Shown here: piece after piece, positions 23,780-32,123 of the stretch
Numbering within the stretch: the stretch's first letter is position 1
Layout: every line of letters begins with the position of its first letter
Assembly: GCF_000717185.1 (NCBI RefSeq)
Contig: NZ_JNYE01000100.1
Location: forward strand, 1 to 43,810
DNA length: 43,810 nt
Source: Kitasatospora phosalacinea
GTDB lineage: Bacteria > Actinomycetota > Actinomycetes > Streptomycetales > Streptomycetaceae
Direction of reading: 5' to 3'
The notes under the pieces: model-generated
What the model was told of the DNA's origin: nothing
Seen by the model: only the letters and a program-made list of their open reading frames with translations
Database searches by the model: none
Position numbers and translations under genes: made by a program

Positions 23780-23823
23780 ACGGTGAAGGCCCGGACCTCC
23801 GCGGAGGTCCGGGCCTTCACCGT
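23780..23823. terminator. 44-bp perfect palindrome
   Basis: The whole 44 bases read the same on both strands (arms around GTGAAGGCCCGGACCTCC), so the RNA would fold into a very long, almost loopless hairpin. It lies between two convergent membrane-protein genes and should terminate both. Confidence 0.85.
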
Positions 23824-23840
23824 TGCGGCGCGGCCGCGGG

Positions 23841-25388
23841 TCAGGGGGTGCGCTGCAGCAGGGTCACGGTCATCTGGCGGACCTTGGTGACCTCGACCGG
23901 GGTGAACTCCGACTTGAGCAGCGCGGCCTGGGCGGCCGGCAGGCCCTCGTAGAGGTTGCCCTTGTTCTCGAAGGCGTAGGTGACCATCCAGATCCGCCGG
24001 GTGTCGCCGAGGCAGGCGGCCGGGTCGGGGCACTCCTTGGCGAACAGGTCGTTGCGGTCGACCGCGGACTTGGCGACGAACACGTCCCTCGGCTGGACGT
24101 CGTCGGGCAGGTAGTAGTCGAGCGCGAGGTCCATCATCATCCAGGCCTGCTTGCCGCGGACCGGGAGGATCCCGTCGCCGGGCTGGTACCCGGCCGCGAT
24201 GGCCCGGGCCGCGCCGCGCTCGTCGGAGTACTCGTGCGAGATGGAGATGCGCAGGTGCTCCTGGGTCTCCATGCCGAGGTAGCCGGTGCCGAGCAGGAAC
24301 ACCAGCGCCATCCACACCCGGGGGCGCAGCGCGGTGATCGCCGCCGCGGCCACCACGCACCAGGCGGGCACGGTGAACAGCAGGTAGCGGTCCATGAAGT
24401 ACGAGGTCTTGCCCTGCGAGACGAGGTAGACCGCGGCGATCGGCAGCGCCGCGACCATGCCGATCTCGATCGCCCGGCGGCGGTTGCCGCTCCACGCCAG
24501 CGGCATGACGGCCATCGCCAGGAAGATGCCGCCGACCAGCGGGTCGCCGAACACGCCGTTCCAGAAGGGCTGGAAGGACGTCAGGTCGGGGGTGGTGATC
24601 CAGGAGATCTGCCGGCCGACCTGCCGGCGGCCCAGCAGCACCAGCGGGACGAGCGGGAGGACCCCCGCCACGACCGCCGCCGGGAAGCCGAACAGCAGCC
24701 GCCGGTCGCGGGTCGGCCACCAGCGCAGCGCCACCACGACGGCGTGCGGCAGCAGGAACACCAGCGAGATCATGTGGAACAGCCCGGCCATCGCCACGCA
24801 GGCCGCGTAGGAGAGCCAGCGCAGCCAGGTCGGCCGTTCCAGGGCGCGCAGCAGCGCCCAGGTGCCCGCGGCGACGAACAGCACCACGAAGGCGTAGCCG
24901 CGGACCTGCTGGGCGAAGCCGGAGACCGAGGGGACGACGGCGAACAGCAGTCCGGCCACCAGCCCCGTCCAGGCGCTGCCGAACTGCTTGCGGGCGATCA
25001 GCACGACGAACGCGGCGGCCCCGGCCATCGCGAGCGCGGAGGGCAGCCGCATCGAGGTGGCGGAGTCGCCGAACCAGCCGATCCAGAAGTGCAGCAGCAG
25101 GTAGTAGGCGCCGGAGACGGCGTCGACGTGGTGCAGCATGCTCAGCAGTTCGCCGGTGCTGCGTTCGGCGGCGCTCCAGGAGGCCAGCTCGTCGCGCCAC
25201 AGCTGGGGCCGCCAGGAGCCCCGCGTGCCCAGGGCGAGGGTGATCAGCATCGGCCACACCCACAGCGTGTCCACCAGCCACCGGGGCGGCGCGGCGAACC
25301 GTCCGGCCGGAGCGGCGGAGCCCTTTCGTTCGGCGGCCGGCTGTTCGGCCACGGCGGCTTCCGCCACGTCTTTCCCCTTAGGACGCAT
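23841..25388 (-). CDS. GT39/ArnT-like membrane glycosyltransferase
   Basis: 515 aa. After a cytosolic N-terminus of about 35 residues there are around 11 membrane helices. The first outer loop carries LWRDELASW with the D66-E67 pair, the catalytic acidic motif of the PMT/ArnT GT-C family. QQVRGYAFVV in the middle is another family signature. Such enzymes take a sugar from a polyprenyl phosphate and place it on protein or lipid outside the membrane. The C-terminal soluble part (about 410-515) has two Cys (KECPDPAACLG) that may form a disulfide. The neighbouring GT2 enzyme could supply the donor. Confidence 0.85.
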   Translation of the reverse strand: MRPKGKDVAEAAVAEQPAAERKGSAAPAGRFAAPPRWLVDTLWVWPMLITLALGTRGSWRPQLWRDELASWSAAERSTGELLSMLHHVDAVSGAYYLLLHFWIGWFGDSATSMRLPSALAMAGAAAFVVLIARKQFGSAWTGLVAGLLFAVVPSVSGFAQQVRGYAFVVLFVAAGTWALLRALERPTWLRWLSYAACVAMAGLFHMISLVFLLPHAVVVALRWWPTRDRRLLFGFPAAVVAGVLPLVPLVLLGRRQVGRQISWITTPDLTSFQPFWNGVFGDPLVGGIFLAMAVMPLAWSGNRRRAIEIGMVAALPIAAVYLVSQGKTSYFMDRYLLFTVPAWCVVAAAAITALRPRVWMALVFLLGTGYLGMETQEHLRISISHEYSDERGAARAIAAGYQPGDGILPVRGKQAWMMMDLALDYYLPDDVQPRDVFVAKSAVDRNDLFAKECPDPAACLGDTRRIWMVTYAFENKGNLYEGLPAAQAALLKSEFTPVEVTKVRQMTVTLLQRTP

Positions 25389-25427
25389 GTGTGCAAGGAC
25401 CGGTTCGGTGCTTCGGCGGTTCCGGTG

Positions 25428-26675
25428 TCAGGGGGCGTCCGGGTAGACCCAGGTCAGGTAGCCGCCGTAGACGGCGGAGCACGCCGCTGCCGAAACGACG
25501 ACCAGCATAGTCGCCGCCCGGCTGCGCAACCGCGCCAGCCCGAGGGCCGCGGGCAGCAGCAGGGAGAAGGCCGGGAGCAGGAAGCGGACCCTGGAGTTGA
25601 AGTACGCGGCGTCGCCGAGCGCGACCAGCAGCAGCACCGCGCTGTACGTCAGCAGCCAGGGCGGCTGGCGCTGCAGGACGCCGACCGCGAACAGCACGAC
25701 GTACCCGATCAGCACGATCGCGGTGACCGCCTCGGTCAGCCAGACCGGCTGCGCGGAGAACAGCAGCCGGGAGTAGGAGGCGAGGGTGCTGCGGCCGAAG
25801 TCGAAGTGCGAGTCCCAGGCGCGCTGGACCTCGAAATAGGCGTCCCAGCGGCCGCGGCGGTGGCCGACCCAGGCGAGGTAGCCGACGAAGCCGAGCGGGG
25901 CGACGGCGGCGGCGGCGACCGGCCGGACCCAGCCGGCGGCGTCGCGGCGGCGGACCGCGGAGACCAGGGCGAGCAGCGCGGCGACGCCGACGGCGGCGGC
26001 GACGGCGATGCCGGTGGGGCGGGTCAGGCAGGCCAGGGTGGAGAGCAGTCCGGCGGTCAGCCAGCGGCGCAGCAGCAGGGCGAGCAGGGCCCAGGCGGCG
26101 AAGGCGGTGAAGAGCGGTTCGCTGTAGGCCATCGACTCGACGACCGCGCCGGGCAGGGAGCCCCAGAGCAGGACCAGCAGCAGGCCGGTGCGCCGGGAGT
26201 ACAGGCGGCTGCCGAACTCGGAGATCCCCCAGGCGGCGGCGAGCGAGCCCGCCCAGGCGACGGCGAGGGCGGAGCCCGCGACGCCGAGCGGGAGCACGGC
26301 GTCGACGGCGGCGATCAGCCAGGGGTAGAGCGGGAAGAAGGCCAGCGTGGAGTAGGGGACGCCGTTGGCGTAGCCGCCGACGTCCAGCTGGTCGGTGTAG
26401 CCGTGCACCACGATGTGCTGGTACCACTGGGCGTCCCACAGGGTGGCCAGCCGGTGCAGGGCGGACTGCCCGGGGTCGAGCCGGTGGCCCCAGACGACTA
26501 CGGCGGCCAGGCCGATCAGCCGCACCGCGGCGTAGCCGCCCAGGGCGAGCGCCGTCCAGCGCAGCCGTTCGGAGCGGAGCAGCCGCTGCGGGGTGCGGGC
26601 CGGGTACGGCCGGGCGGGGCCGCCGGGCGGCGTCGGACGGTCCGGCTGGTCCAGGCGGTCGGCCTCGGCGGTCAC
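25428..26675 (-). CDS. PIG-V-like mannosyltransferase, membrane
   Basis: 415 aa with about ten membrane helices. The first outer loop contains W80-D81-A-Q-W84-Y, which resembles the WDxxWY signature of PIG-V-type alpha-1,6-mannosyltransferases. SEPLFTAFAAWALL and TRPTG(I) further on fit that family. It would transfer a hexose from a polyprenyl-phosphate donor at the outer face of the membrane. The start is GTG with AGGAGGA upstream. It lies 39 bases from the GT39-like gene and is very probably co-transcribed with it. Confidence 0.85.
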   Translation of the reverse strand: MTAEADRLDQPDRPTPPGGPARPYPARTPQRLLRSERLRWTALALGGYAAVRLIGLAAVVVWGHRLDPGQSALHRLATLWDAQWYQHIVVHGYTDQLDVGGYANGVPYSTLAFFPLYPWLIAAVDAVLPLGVAGSALAVAWAGSLAAAWGISEFGSRLYSRRTGLLLVLLWGSLPGAVVESMAYSEPLFTAFAAWALLALLLRRWLTAGLLSTLACLTRPTGIAVAAAVGVAALLALVSAVRRRDAAGWVRPVAAAAVAPLGFVGYLAWVGHRRGRWDAYFEVQRAWDSHFDFGRSTLASYSRLLFSAQPVWLTEAVTAIVLIGYVVLFAVGVLQRQPPWLLTYSAVLLLVALGDAAYFNSRVRFLLPAFSLLLPAALGLARLRSRAATMLVVVSAAACSAVYGGYLTWVYPDAP

Positions 26676-26740
26676 GCTTCCTCCTGCCGGGCCGGGGGTG
26701 CGAGTGGCTCGGACAGGGGTGGGCGGGGGGTGGGGACGGC

Positions 26741-26772
26741 TCCGGCCCCGGCAGGATATGCACGGGGCCGGA
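26741..26772 (-). terminator. Hairpin after the acyltransferase gene
   Basis: TCCGGCCCCG (26741-26750) pairs with CGGGGCCGGA (26763-26772) over a 12-base loop, 49 bases past the acyltransferase stop on the minus strand. Confidence 0.65.
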
Positions 26773-26820
26773 TCGGGGGCGCCGACGCGCGGGCCGCGCG
26801 CCGGCTTTCACCCGGAAGGG

Positions 26821-27978
26821 TCAGTCGGATTCGCCGTTGCGGCGGATCTGTGCGAAGGAGCTCTCCAGCTTCTTCTTCATCCAGGGCGCGAGCGGCACCT
26901 CGACCAGCCGGTGCACCAGGTAGGCGGCGACCATCATCGCGGCCAGCACCAGGAAGAAGGTGGGGTACGGGTCCAGGTGGCGGCTGACCCGGGTGATCAC
27001 CTGGAAGCCGACCTCCTGGTGCAGCAGGTACAGCGGGTAGGTGAGCGAGCCCGCGACGGTCAGCCACTTCCAGCGGACCCAGTTGAACCAGCCCAGCGCC
27101 GAGCCGAGCACCAGCAGGAAGGCGACGGTGACGTACGCCATGACCAGGTACCAGGACAGGTGGTGCCGGGTGCCGTACTCGTAGCCGCCGATCACGCCGC
27201 GCATCCGGTCCTGGGCCATCAGCCAGCAGTAGACGACCAGCGCCCAGAGCACCATGTTCGGCTTGAAGCGGTACATCAGGTACATCGCGATGCCCGCGAT
27301 GAAGTACCAGGCGTAGGTGGACTGCACCATGGTCTCGAGGATCGGGAGGTTCACCGAGGGCGAGATGGTGGCGAGGAACGCCCAGACGCCGCAGAACGCG
27401 ACCACGCGCTTGTAGGTCAGGCCCCAGAGCAGCAGCAGGCCGAACAGCACGTAGAACCGCATCTCGGCCCAGAGCGACCAGTACACCGGGTCGATGTTGC
27501 CGACGCCGAGCGGCATGTTGAACATCGTCAGGTTGGTCAGGATGCGGGTCGGCGTCGGGTGGTGGGTGTCGTCGCCCCATATCGTCGGGACCACCATCAG
27601 CACGGCCGAGGTGACCAGCACCGCCACCCAGTACGCCGGGTAGAGCCGGACGATGCGCGAGGTGACGAAGTCGCCGATCGAGCGGCCCCAGCAGGACATG
27701 CAGATGACGAAGCCGCTGATCAGGAAGAACAGTTGGACGCCCGTCCAGCTGTAGGCGCCGATCAGGTGGCCGAACGGCATCAGCTTCGACGGGGAGCCGT
27801 GCCAGACGCCCTGGAAGCGCTCGACGCCGAGCCAGTGCCAGCACAGCACGCCGATCGCGGCGAGCAGCCGCAGACCGTCGAGCACGTAGAGCCGGGGGCG
27901 CTTGGCGGGTTTTGCAGGGGCCGCGCTGTCCGCCGTCAACGGGGACAGCGGCTCGTGGCTCGCAACGGTCGAAGACAT
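26821..27978 (-). CDS. Acyltransferase-3 family membrane protein
   Basis: 385 aa with about ten membrane helices. The family signature is in the first helix and loop: YVLDGLRLLAAIGVLCWHW (R37 and H43), followed by SWTGVQLFFLISGFVI and SRIVRLYPAYW. These enzymes move acetyl or other acyl groups from the cytoplasm onto sugars or lipids at the outer face (OafA/YrhL group). A Lys-rich C-terminus (MKKKLESSFAQIRRNGESD) is cytosolic. The setting beside membrane glycosyltransferases suggests it decorates the same glycan; the substrate is unknown. Confidence 0.9.
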   Translation of the reverse strand: MSSTVASHEPLSPLTADSAAPAKPAKRPRLYVLDGLRLLAAIGVLCWHWLGVERFQGVWHGSPSKLMPFGHLIGAYSWTGVQLFFLISGFVICMSCWGRSIGDFVTSRIVRLYPAYWVAVLVTSAVLMVVPTIWGDDTHHPTPTRILTNLTMFNMPLGVGNIDPVYWSLWAEMRFYVLFGLLLLWGLTYKRVVAFCGVWAFLATISPSVNLPILETMVQSTYAWYFIAGIAMYLMYRFKPNMVLWALVVYCWLMAQDRMRGVIGGYEYGTRHHLSWYLVMAYVTVAFLLVLGSALGWFNWVRWKWLTVAGSLTYPLYLLHQEVGFQVITRVSRHLDPYPTFFLVLAAMMVAAYLVHRLVEVPLAPWMKKKLESSFAQIRRNGESD

Positions 27979-28151
27979 CGGCGCGCTCTCGCTGTGGAGG
28001 GACTGAGGAGGCCGGCCGCCGGGCCCGGATCGGGGCCGCCGCGGTGCCGGTCGGGAGGAAGCCTACCGACACCCCGACGCGGCCCCGCGCCCGGTGACCG
28101 GATCGTCGGCACACGGCCGCACCGCGCGGGCCGGGCCCCGGCTGCGACGGT

Positions 28152-28832
28152 CTAGACCAGGCGGCGGGCGGTGGCCCAGCGGGTCAGCTCGTGCCGGTTG
28201 GAGAGCTGCAGCTTGCGCAGCACCGCGGAGACGTGGCTCTCCACCGTCTTGACCGAGATGAACAGCTGCTTGGCGATCTCCTTGTAGGCGTAGCCGCGGG
28301 CGATCAGCCGCAGCACCTCGCGCTCGCGCTGGGTGAGCCGGTCGAGGTCCTCGTCCACCGGCGGGGTGTCGGTGGCGGCGAAGGCGTCCAGCACGAAGCC
28401 CGCCAGCCGGGGCGAGAACACCGCGTCGCCGTCGGAGATCCGGAAGACCGCGTTGACCAGGTCGGTGCCGGTGATGGTCTTGGTGACGTAGCCGCGGGCG
28501 CCGCCGCGGATCACCCCGATCACGTCCTCGGCGGCGTCCGAGACGGACAGCGCGAGGAAGCGCACCCCCTCGACGCCCGCCGAGCGGCGCAGCACCTCGA
28601 CGCCGCCGCCGCCGGGCAGGTGGACGTCGAGCAGCACCACGTCGGGCCGGGTCTCGGCGACCACCCGGACCGCGGACTCGACGTCGTCGGCCTCGCCGAC
28701 CACGTCGATGCCGGTCTCCTCGGTGCGCCCGATCTCGGCGCGCACGCCGGTGCGGAACATCCGGTGGTCGTCGACCAGCACCACCCGGGCCCGCCTGCCG
28801 GGTGCCGCCTCCTGCGACGCTGCGTCAGTCAT
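28152..28832 (-). CDS. LuxR-family (NarL-type) response regulator
   Basis: 226 aa. The receiver domain has D21/D22, phospho-acceptor D69 (VVLLDVHLP), S96 and K118 (YVTKTI). The C-terminal LuxR helix-turn-helix begins at about 163 (LTQREREVLRLIARGYAYKEIAKQLFISVKTVESHVSAVLRKL). The ATG overlaps the end of the kinase gene by eight bases, so the pair is translationally coupled; longer in-frame readings to 29057 lie over the kinase and are shadows. The likely binding site is the TCAGGG array in front of the kinase gene, by inference from position. Confidence 0.95.
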   Translation of the reverse strand: MTDAASQEAAPGRRARVVLVDDHRMFRTGVRAEIGRTEETGIDVVGEADDVESAVRVVAETRPDVVLLDVHLPGGGGVEVLRRSAGVEGVRFLALSVSDAAEDVIGVIRGGARGYVTKTITGTDLVNAVFRISDGDAVFSPRLAGFVLDAFAATDTPPVDEDLDRLTQREREVLRLIARGYAYKEIAKQLFISVKTVESHVSAVLRKLQLSNRHELTRWATARRLV

Positions 28833-30225
28833 CTGCCGCCCTCTCCATCTCCAGCTCGACCTCGGTCCCGCCGTCCGGCGCGGGCCGCACCCGCGCGGTG
28901 CCCCCGTTGCGCCGCATCCGGCCGATGATCGATTCGCGTACGCCCATGCGGTCCTCGGGGAGGTCGTCGGGGTCGAAGCCGGGGCCGTGGTCGCGGACGA
29001 ACACCGACACCGTCCTCCCCTCCACCTCCGCGTAGACCTGGACCGGTCCACCGCCACCGTACTTGGCGGCGTTCACCATGGCTTCCCTGGCGGCCTGCAT
29101 CTGCGAGGCGACCCGCTCGTCCATCGGGCAGTCGCCGACGCAGACCAGCTCCAGGTGGACGCCGTGCCGGTCCTCGACCTCGGCGACGATCTCGCGCAGC
29201 CGCTCGGCCAGGGTGTCGGGGGCGGCCTCGGCGGCGGCCTCCGGGCGGTACAGCCACAGGCGCAGTTCGCGCTCCTGGGCGCGGGCCAGGCGCAGCACCT
29301 CCTTGGGGTCCTCGGCCCGGCGCTGGATCAGGGTGAGGGTGTGCAGCACCGAGTCGTGGACGTGCGCGGCGATCTCGGCCCGCTCCTGGGCCCGGATCCG
29401 GGCGGTGCGCTCGGCGCCGAGGTCCTGCCACATCCGCAGCATGGACGGGCCGCCGAGCACCAGCACGCCCGCGACCACGGCCAGCGAGGACTCGACGACC
29501 AGCGCGACCGGCGAGTCGACGCCCTGGGTGACGAAGTAGCCGATGATGCCGGCCACCACCAGCAGCACCCCGGACAGCACCCGCAGGTAGGCGCCCTTGC
29601 GGCTGCCCGGCTCCAGGCCGAACCAGCTCTGCCAGCGCGAGTCGTCGGCCTGCCGCCACACCAGGGCGACGCCGATGCCGACCGCGAGCAGCGGCCACAC
29701 GTACGGCTCGGCGGTCTGGATGCCGAGCGCGGACAGCAGCGCCATCACGCCGATCACCAGCGCGACCAGGGCGAACAGCTGGCCCACGCTGCCGCCCCGG
29801 CCGCGGCCCGCGGCCGGGGCGGGGCTCCGCCCGTCCGCGGCGAGAGCGCCCTCCTCGCCGGCGGGGGCGCCCTCGTCGCCGTGGAAGGTGCGCTCCAGCA
29901 GGTCGCGCAGCCGCCCGAAGCGGCCGGGGGCGGCGTCGGCGCGGCGGGCGGGGCGGTCGGCGCCGGGGGCGGCCTGGTTGATGCCCAGCGGCACCACGAC
30001 CCAGAACGCGGCGTACAGCAGGGCGCCGATGCCCTCGGAGAAGAACAGCACGATGAACGCCAGCCGCACCCACGTCACGGGCACGCCGAGGTGGGTGGCC
30101 AGGCCCTGGCAGACGCCGCCGAGGATCCGGCCGTGCGGGCTGCGGTACAGCCGCCGGTAGGGCGGCGCGCCGGCCGGCGGCTCGGTCGGGGCGGGCTCGG
30201 TGGTTCTGGTCTCGGGTGCTGCCAC
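28825..30225 (-). CDS. PspC-domain sensor histidine kinase (DesK/HisKA_3 type)
   Basis: 466 aa from GTG. A PspC domain with its membrane helix occupies 24-80 (YRSPHGRILGGVCQGLATHLGV). Further membrane helices lie near 147-167, 174-190, 216-234 and 240-258. The HisKA_3 helix carries phospho-His H290 in AAHVHDSVLHTL. The HATPase shows N- and G-boxes: ...AAREAMVNAAKYGG, then VFVRDHGPGFDPDDLP and GVRESIIGRMRRNGGTARV. PspC sensors are linked to envelope stress in Actinobacteria. It is the partner of the overlapping LuxR regulator and divergent from a PspC/toastrack protein, which may gate it. Confidence 0.93.
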   Translation of the reverse strand: MAAPETRTTEPAPTEPPAGAPPYRRLYRSPHGRILGGVCQGLATHLGVPVTWVRLAFIVLFFSEGIGALLYAAFWVVVPLGINQAAPGADRPARRADAAPGRFGRLRDLLERTFHGDEGAPAGEEGALAADGRSPAPAAGRGRGGSVGQLFALVALVIGVMALLSALGIQTAEPYVWPLLAVGIGVALVWRQADDSRWQSWFGLEPGSRKGAYLRVLSGVLLVVAGIIGYFVTQGVDSPVALVVESSLAVVAGVLVLGGPSMLRMWQDLGAERTARIRAQERAEIAAHVHDSVLHTLTLIQRRAEDPKEVLRLARAQERELRLWLYRPEAAAEAAPDTLAERLREIVAEVEDRHGVHLELVCVGDCPMDERVASQMQAAREAMVNAAKYGGGGPVQVYAEVEGRTVSVFVRDHGPGFDPDDLPEDRMGVRESIIGRMRRNGGTARVRPAPDGGTEVELEMERAADD

Positions 30226-30261
30226 GGCACCGATGGTGGCAGGTGGCGGTGGAGCGGCGCA

Positions 30262-30303
30262 TCAGGGTACGGCCCCTGACCTGTCCTCAGGGACAGTTCA
30301 GGG
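30262..30303. promoter_or_regulatory. TCAGGG half-site array between divergent operons
   Basis: TCAGGG occurs at 30262-30267, as CCCTGA at 30274-30279, and again at 30287-30292 and 30298-30303, with 11-13 bases between starts. Bases 30274-30303 also form a 30-bp dyad with one mismatched pair and a four-base centre. On the minus strand TACCCT (30270-30265) could be the -10 of the kinase gene. The position suits an operator for the LuxR response regulator controlling both directions. Confidence 0.6.
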
Positions 30304-30360
30304 TCGCTCCCGGGCCCCGGACGGTTGGGCGGGGCCCGGCGGCCCGGAAGGATGGGGAGC

Positions 30361-31890
30361 ATGACGGACGACCAGACCCCGGCGGACCCCCCGGCCGCCC
30401 CCGCCGACGGCCGGCCGGCGCTCACCCGCTCCTCCCGGCACCGGGTGGTGGCGGGCGTGTGCGGCGGCCTGGGCCGCTACCTGGACATCGACCCGGTGGT
30501 GTTCCGGGTGGTGATCGCGGTGCTCGGCCTGACCGGCGGGCTCGGCCTGTTCCTGTACGGCCTGGCCTGGCTGGTGGTGCCGCGGGAGGCCGCGGACGGC
30601 GAGGGCGGCCGCACCGAGCTGCAGCGGGTGCTGACCGGCCGGGTCGACGGCCAGTCGGTCGGCGCGGTGCTGCTGACGGTGATCGGCACCGGGGTGTTCT
30701 TCTCCTCGATGGGCGACGGCGGCCAGCTGTTCCCGCTGCTGCTGCTCGCCGTGCTGGTGTTCCTGGGGCTGCGCTACGACCCGGAGCGGCGGCGGCGCTT
30801 CGGCGGCGGCGACGCCCCGCCGGCGCCCCCGCCGCCCGGCCCGCGGGACCGGCTGGAGGAGGCCGGTCCGTTCGCCGACTGGCGGACGTGGGGCGAGTCG
30901 GTCGGCCGCGACCTGCGCGGCGAGTGGAAGGTCCGCAGCGCCGAGCTGCACGAGCGGATCCGGGCCTGGCACGAGCAGCAGGCCGCGGGCGGCGCCACCG
31001 AGGACCGGCCCGGCGACACCCCGCCGGTCGGCCCGTCCGGCTACCTGTGGGACCCGCGGCACCCGGAGCGCAACCCGTACGGCGGCGCGACGCCGCCGCC
31101 CGGGGCGCCCGCCCGGCCGTGGTGGCAGCGCACCGACCTGCCGGAGGGCGACCCGCTGCGCAAGGAGCCCGCGGAGGAGACCCACCGGGAGCGGATGGAG
31201 CGCCGGATGGCGGACCACCGCGTCGCGAAGGAGCGGCACCAGGCCGCCGTGGAGCGGCACCGCGAGTGGAAGGCCCGGCGCCGGGCGGAGCGCGGCACCT
31301 CGGTGCTGGGGGCGTCGGCGCTGCTGGTCGCGGTCGGCGCGTCCTGGGCGGTCGCGGCGAGCGACCACGGGCAGCACCGCTGGTCGACGGTGCTGGCGGT
31401 GGCGCTGCTGCCGCTGGGCCTGGCGATGCTGGTCGGCGCCCGCTGGGGGCGGACCCGCGGGCTGACCCTGCCGGCGCTGCTGCTGACGGCGGGCCTGGTG
31501 TTCTCGGCCGGCACCTCGGCGACGGTCGCGGGCTCCACCGGCGACCACCGCTGGACGGTCTCCGCCCCGCAGCAGCTCCAGGAGCACTACACCCTGGCGT
31601 TCGGCGACGCGCGGCTCGACCTGTCGGCGCTGGACCCGGCGGGCGGCACCCTGCGCACCGAACTGCGGGTCGGCGCGGGCAGCGCCCGGGTGACCGTGCC
31701 GACCGGCGTGGAGCTGCGGCTGAGGATCCACGCCGGGGTGGGCGAGGTGTCCCTGCCGGACGGGCAGGACTTCAACGGCCCCGGCACCGACGAGGACGTG
31801 GTGATCGAGGTCCCGGACGGACAGCCGTCCAGGGGCGTACTGGAACTGGCGGTGTCCGTGGGCGCCGGAGACATCAAGGTGGTGCGGTGA
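30361..31890 (+). CDS. PspC-domain membrane protein with toastrack-like C-terminus
   Basis: 509 aa. The PspC domain is at about 24-78 (RHRVVAGVCGGLGRYLDIDP then a membrane helix ending WLVVP). Two more hydrophobic stretches lie near 100-138. A charged helical segment (about 170-315, rich in Arg/Glu, coiled-coil prone) leads to four membrane helices around 318-405. The last 110 residues are beta-rich (LAFGDARLDLSAL ... RTELRVGAGSARVTVPTGVELRLRIHAGVGEVSLPDG), the repeat pattern of LiaF/toastrack domains. Such proteins regulate the matching PspC kinase in envelope-stress systems. The ATG follows GGGGAG. The stop overlaps the next start (TGATG). Confidence 0.88.
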   Translation: MTDDQTPADPPAAPADGRPALTRSSRHRVVAGVCGGLGRYLDIDPVVFRVVIAVLGLTGGLGLFLYGLAWLVVPREAADGEGGRTELQRVLTGRVDGQSVGAVLLTVIGTGVFFSSMGDGGQLFPLLLLAVLVFLGLRYDPERRRRFGGGDAPPAPPPPGPRDRLEEAGPFADWRTWGESVGRDLRGEWKVRSAELHERIRAWHEQQAAGGATEDRPGDTPPVGPSGYLWDPRHPERNPYGGATPPPGAPARPWWQRTDLPEGDPLRKEPAEETHRERMERRMADHRVAKERHQAAVERHREWKARRRAERGTSVLGASALLVAVGASWAVAASDHGQHRWSTVLAVALLPLGLAMLVGARWGRTRGLTLPALLLTAGLVFSAGTSATVAGSTGDHRWTVSAPQQLQEHYTLAFGDARLDLSALDPAGGTLRTELRVGAGSARVTVPTGVELRLRIHAGVGEVSLPDGQDFNGPGTDEDVVIEVPDGQPSRGVLELAVSVGAGDIKVVR

Positions 31891-32117
31891 TGCGGAAGCA
31901 CCGGTTCGACGTGTACGCGCTGATCGCGGGCGGGCTGTTCACCGCGCTGGCGGTGCTGTACCTGGTGGCCTCGCTGAACGACCGCGAGGTGAACAGCCGC
32001 TTCGTGCTCCCGCTGGTGTGCATCGTGCTCGGCGGCGGCGGCCTGGCGGGCGCCCTGGTGGCGGCGTCCCGGCGCGGCCGGGGCGGCGCCCGGGACGACG
32101 ACCACACCCTGGACTGA
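31890..32117 (+). CDS. Small two-helix membrane protein
   Basis: 75 aa with two hydrophobic helices (about 9-28 and 39-58) and a charged tail (RRGRGGARDDDHTLD). It is translationally coupled to the PspC/toastrack gene and likely an accessory of that envelope-stress unit. No known family is recognised. Confidence 0.8.
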   Translation: MRKHRFDVYALIAGGLFTALAVLYLVASLNDREVNSRFVLPLVCIVLGGGGLAGALVAASRRGRGGARDDDHTLD

Positions 32118-32123
32118 CGGGGC

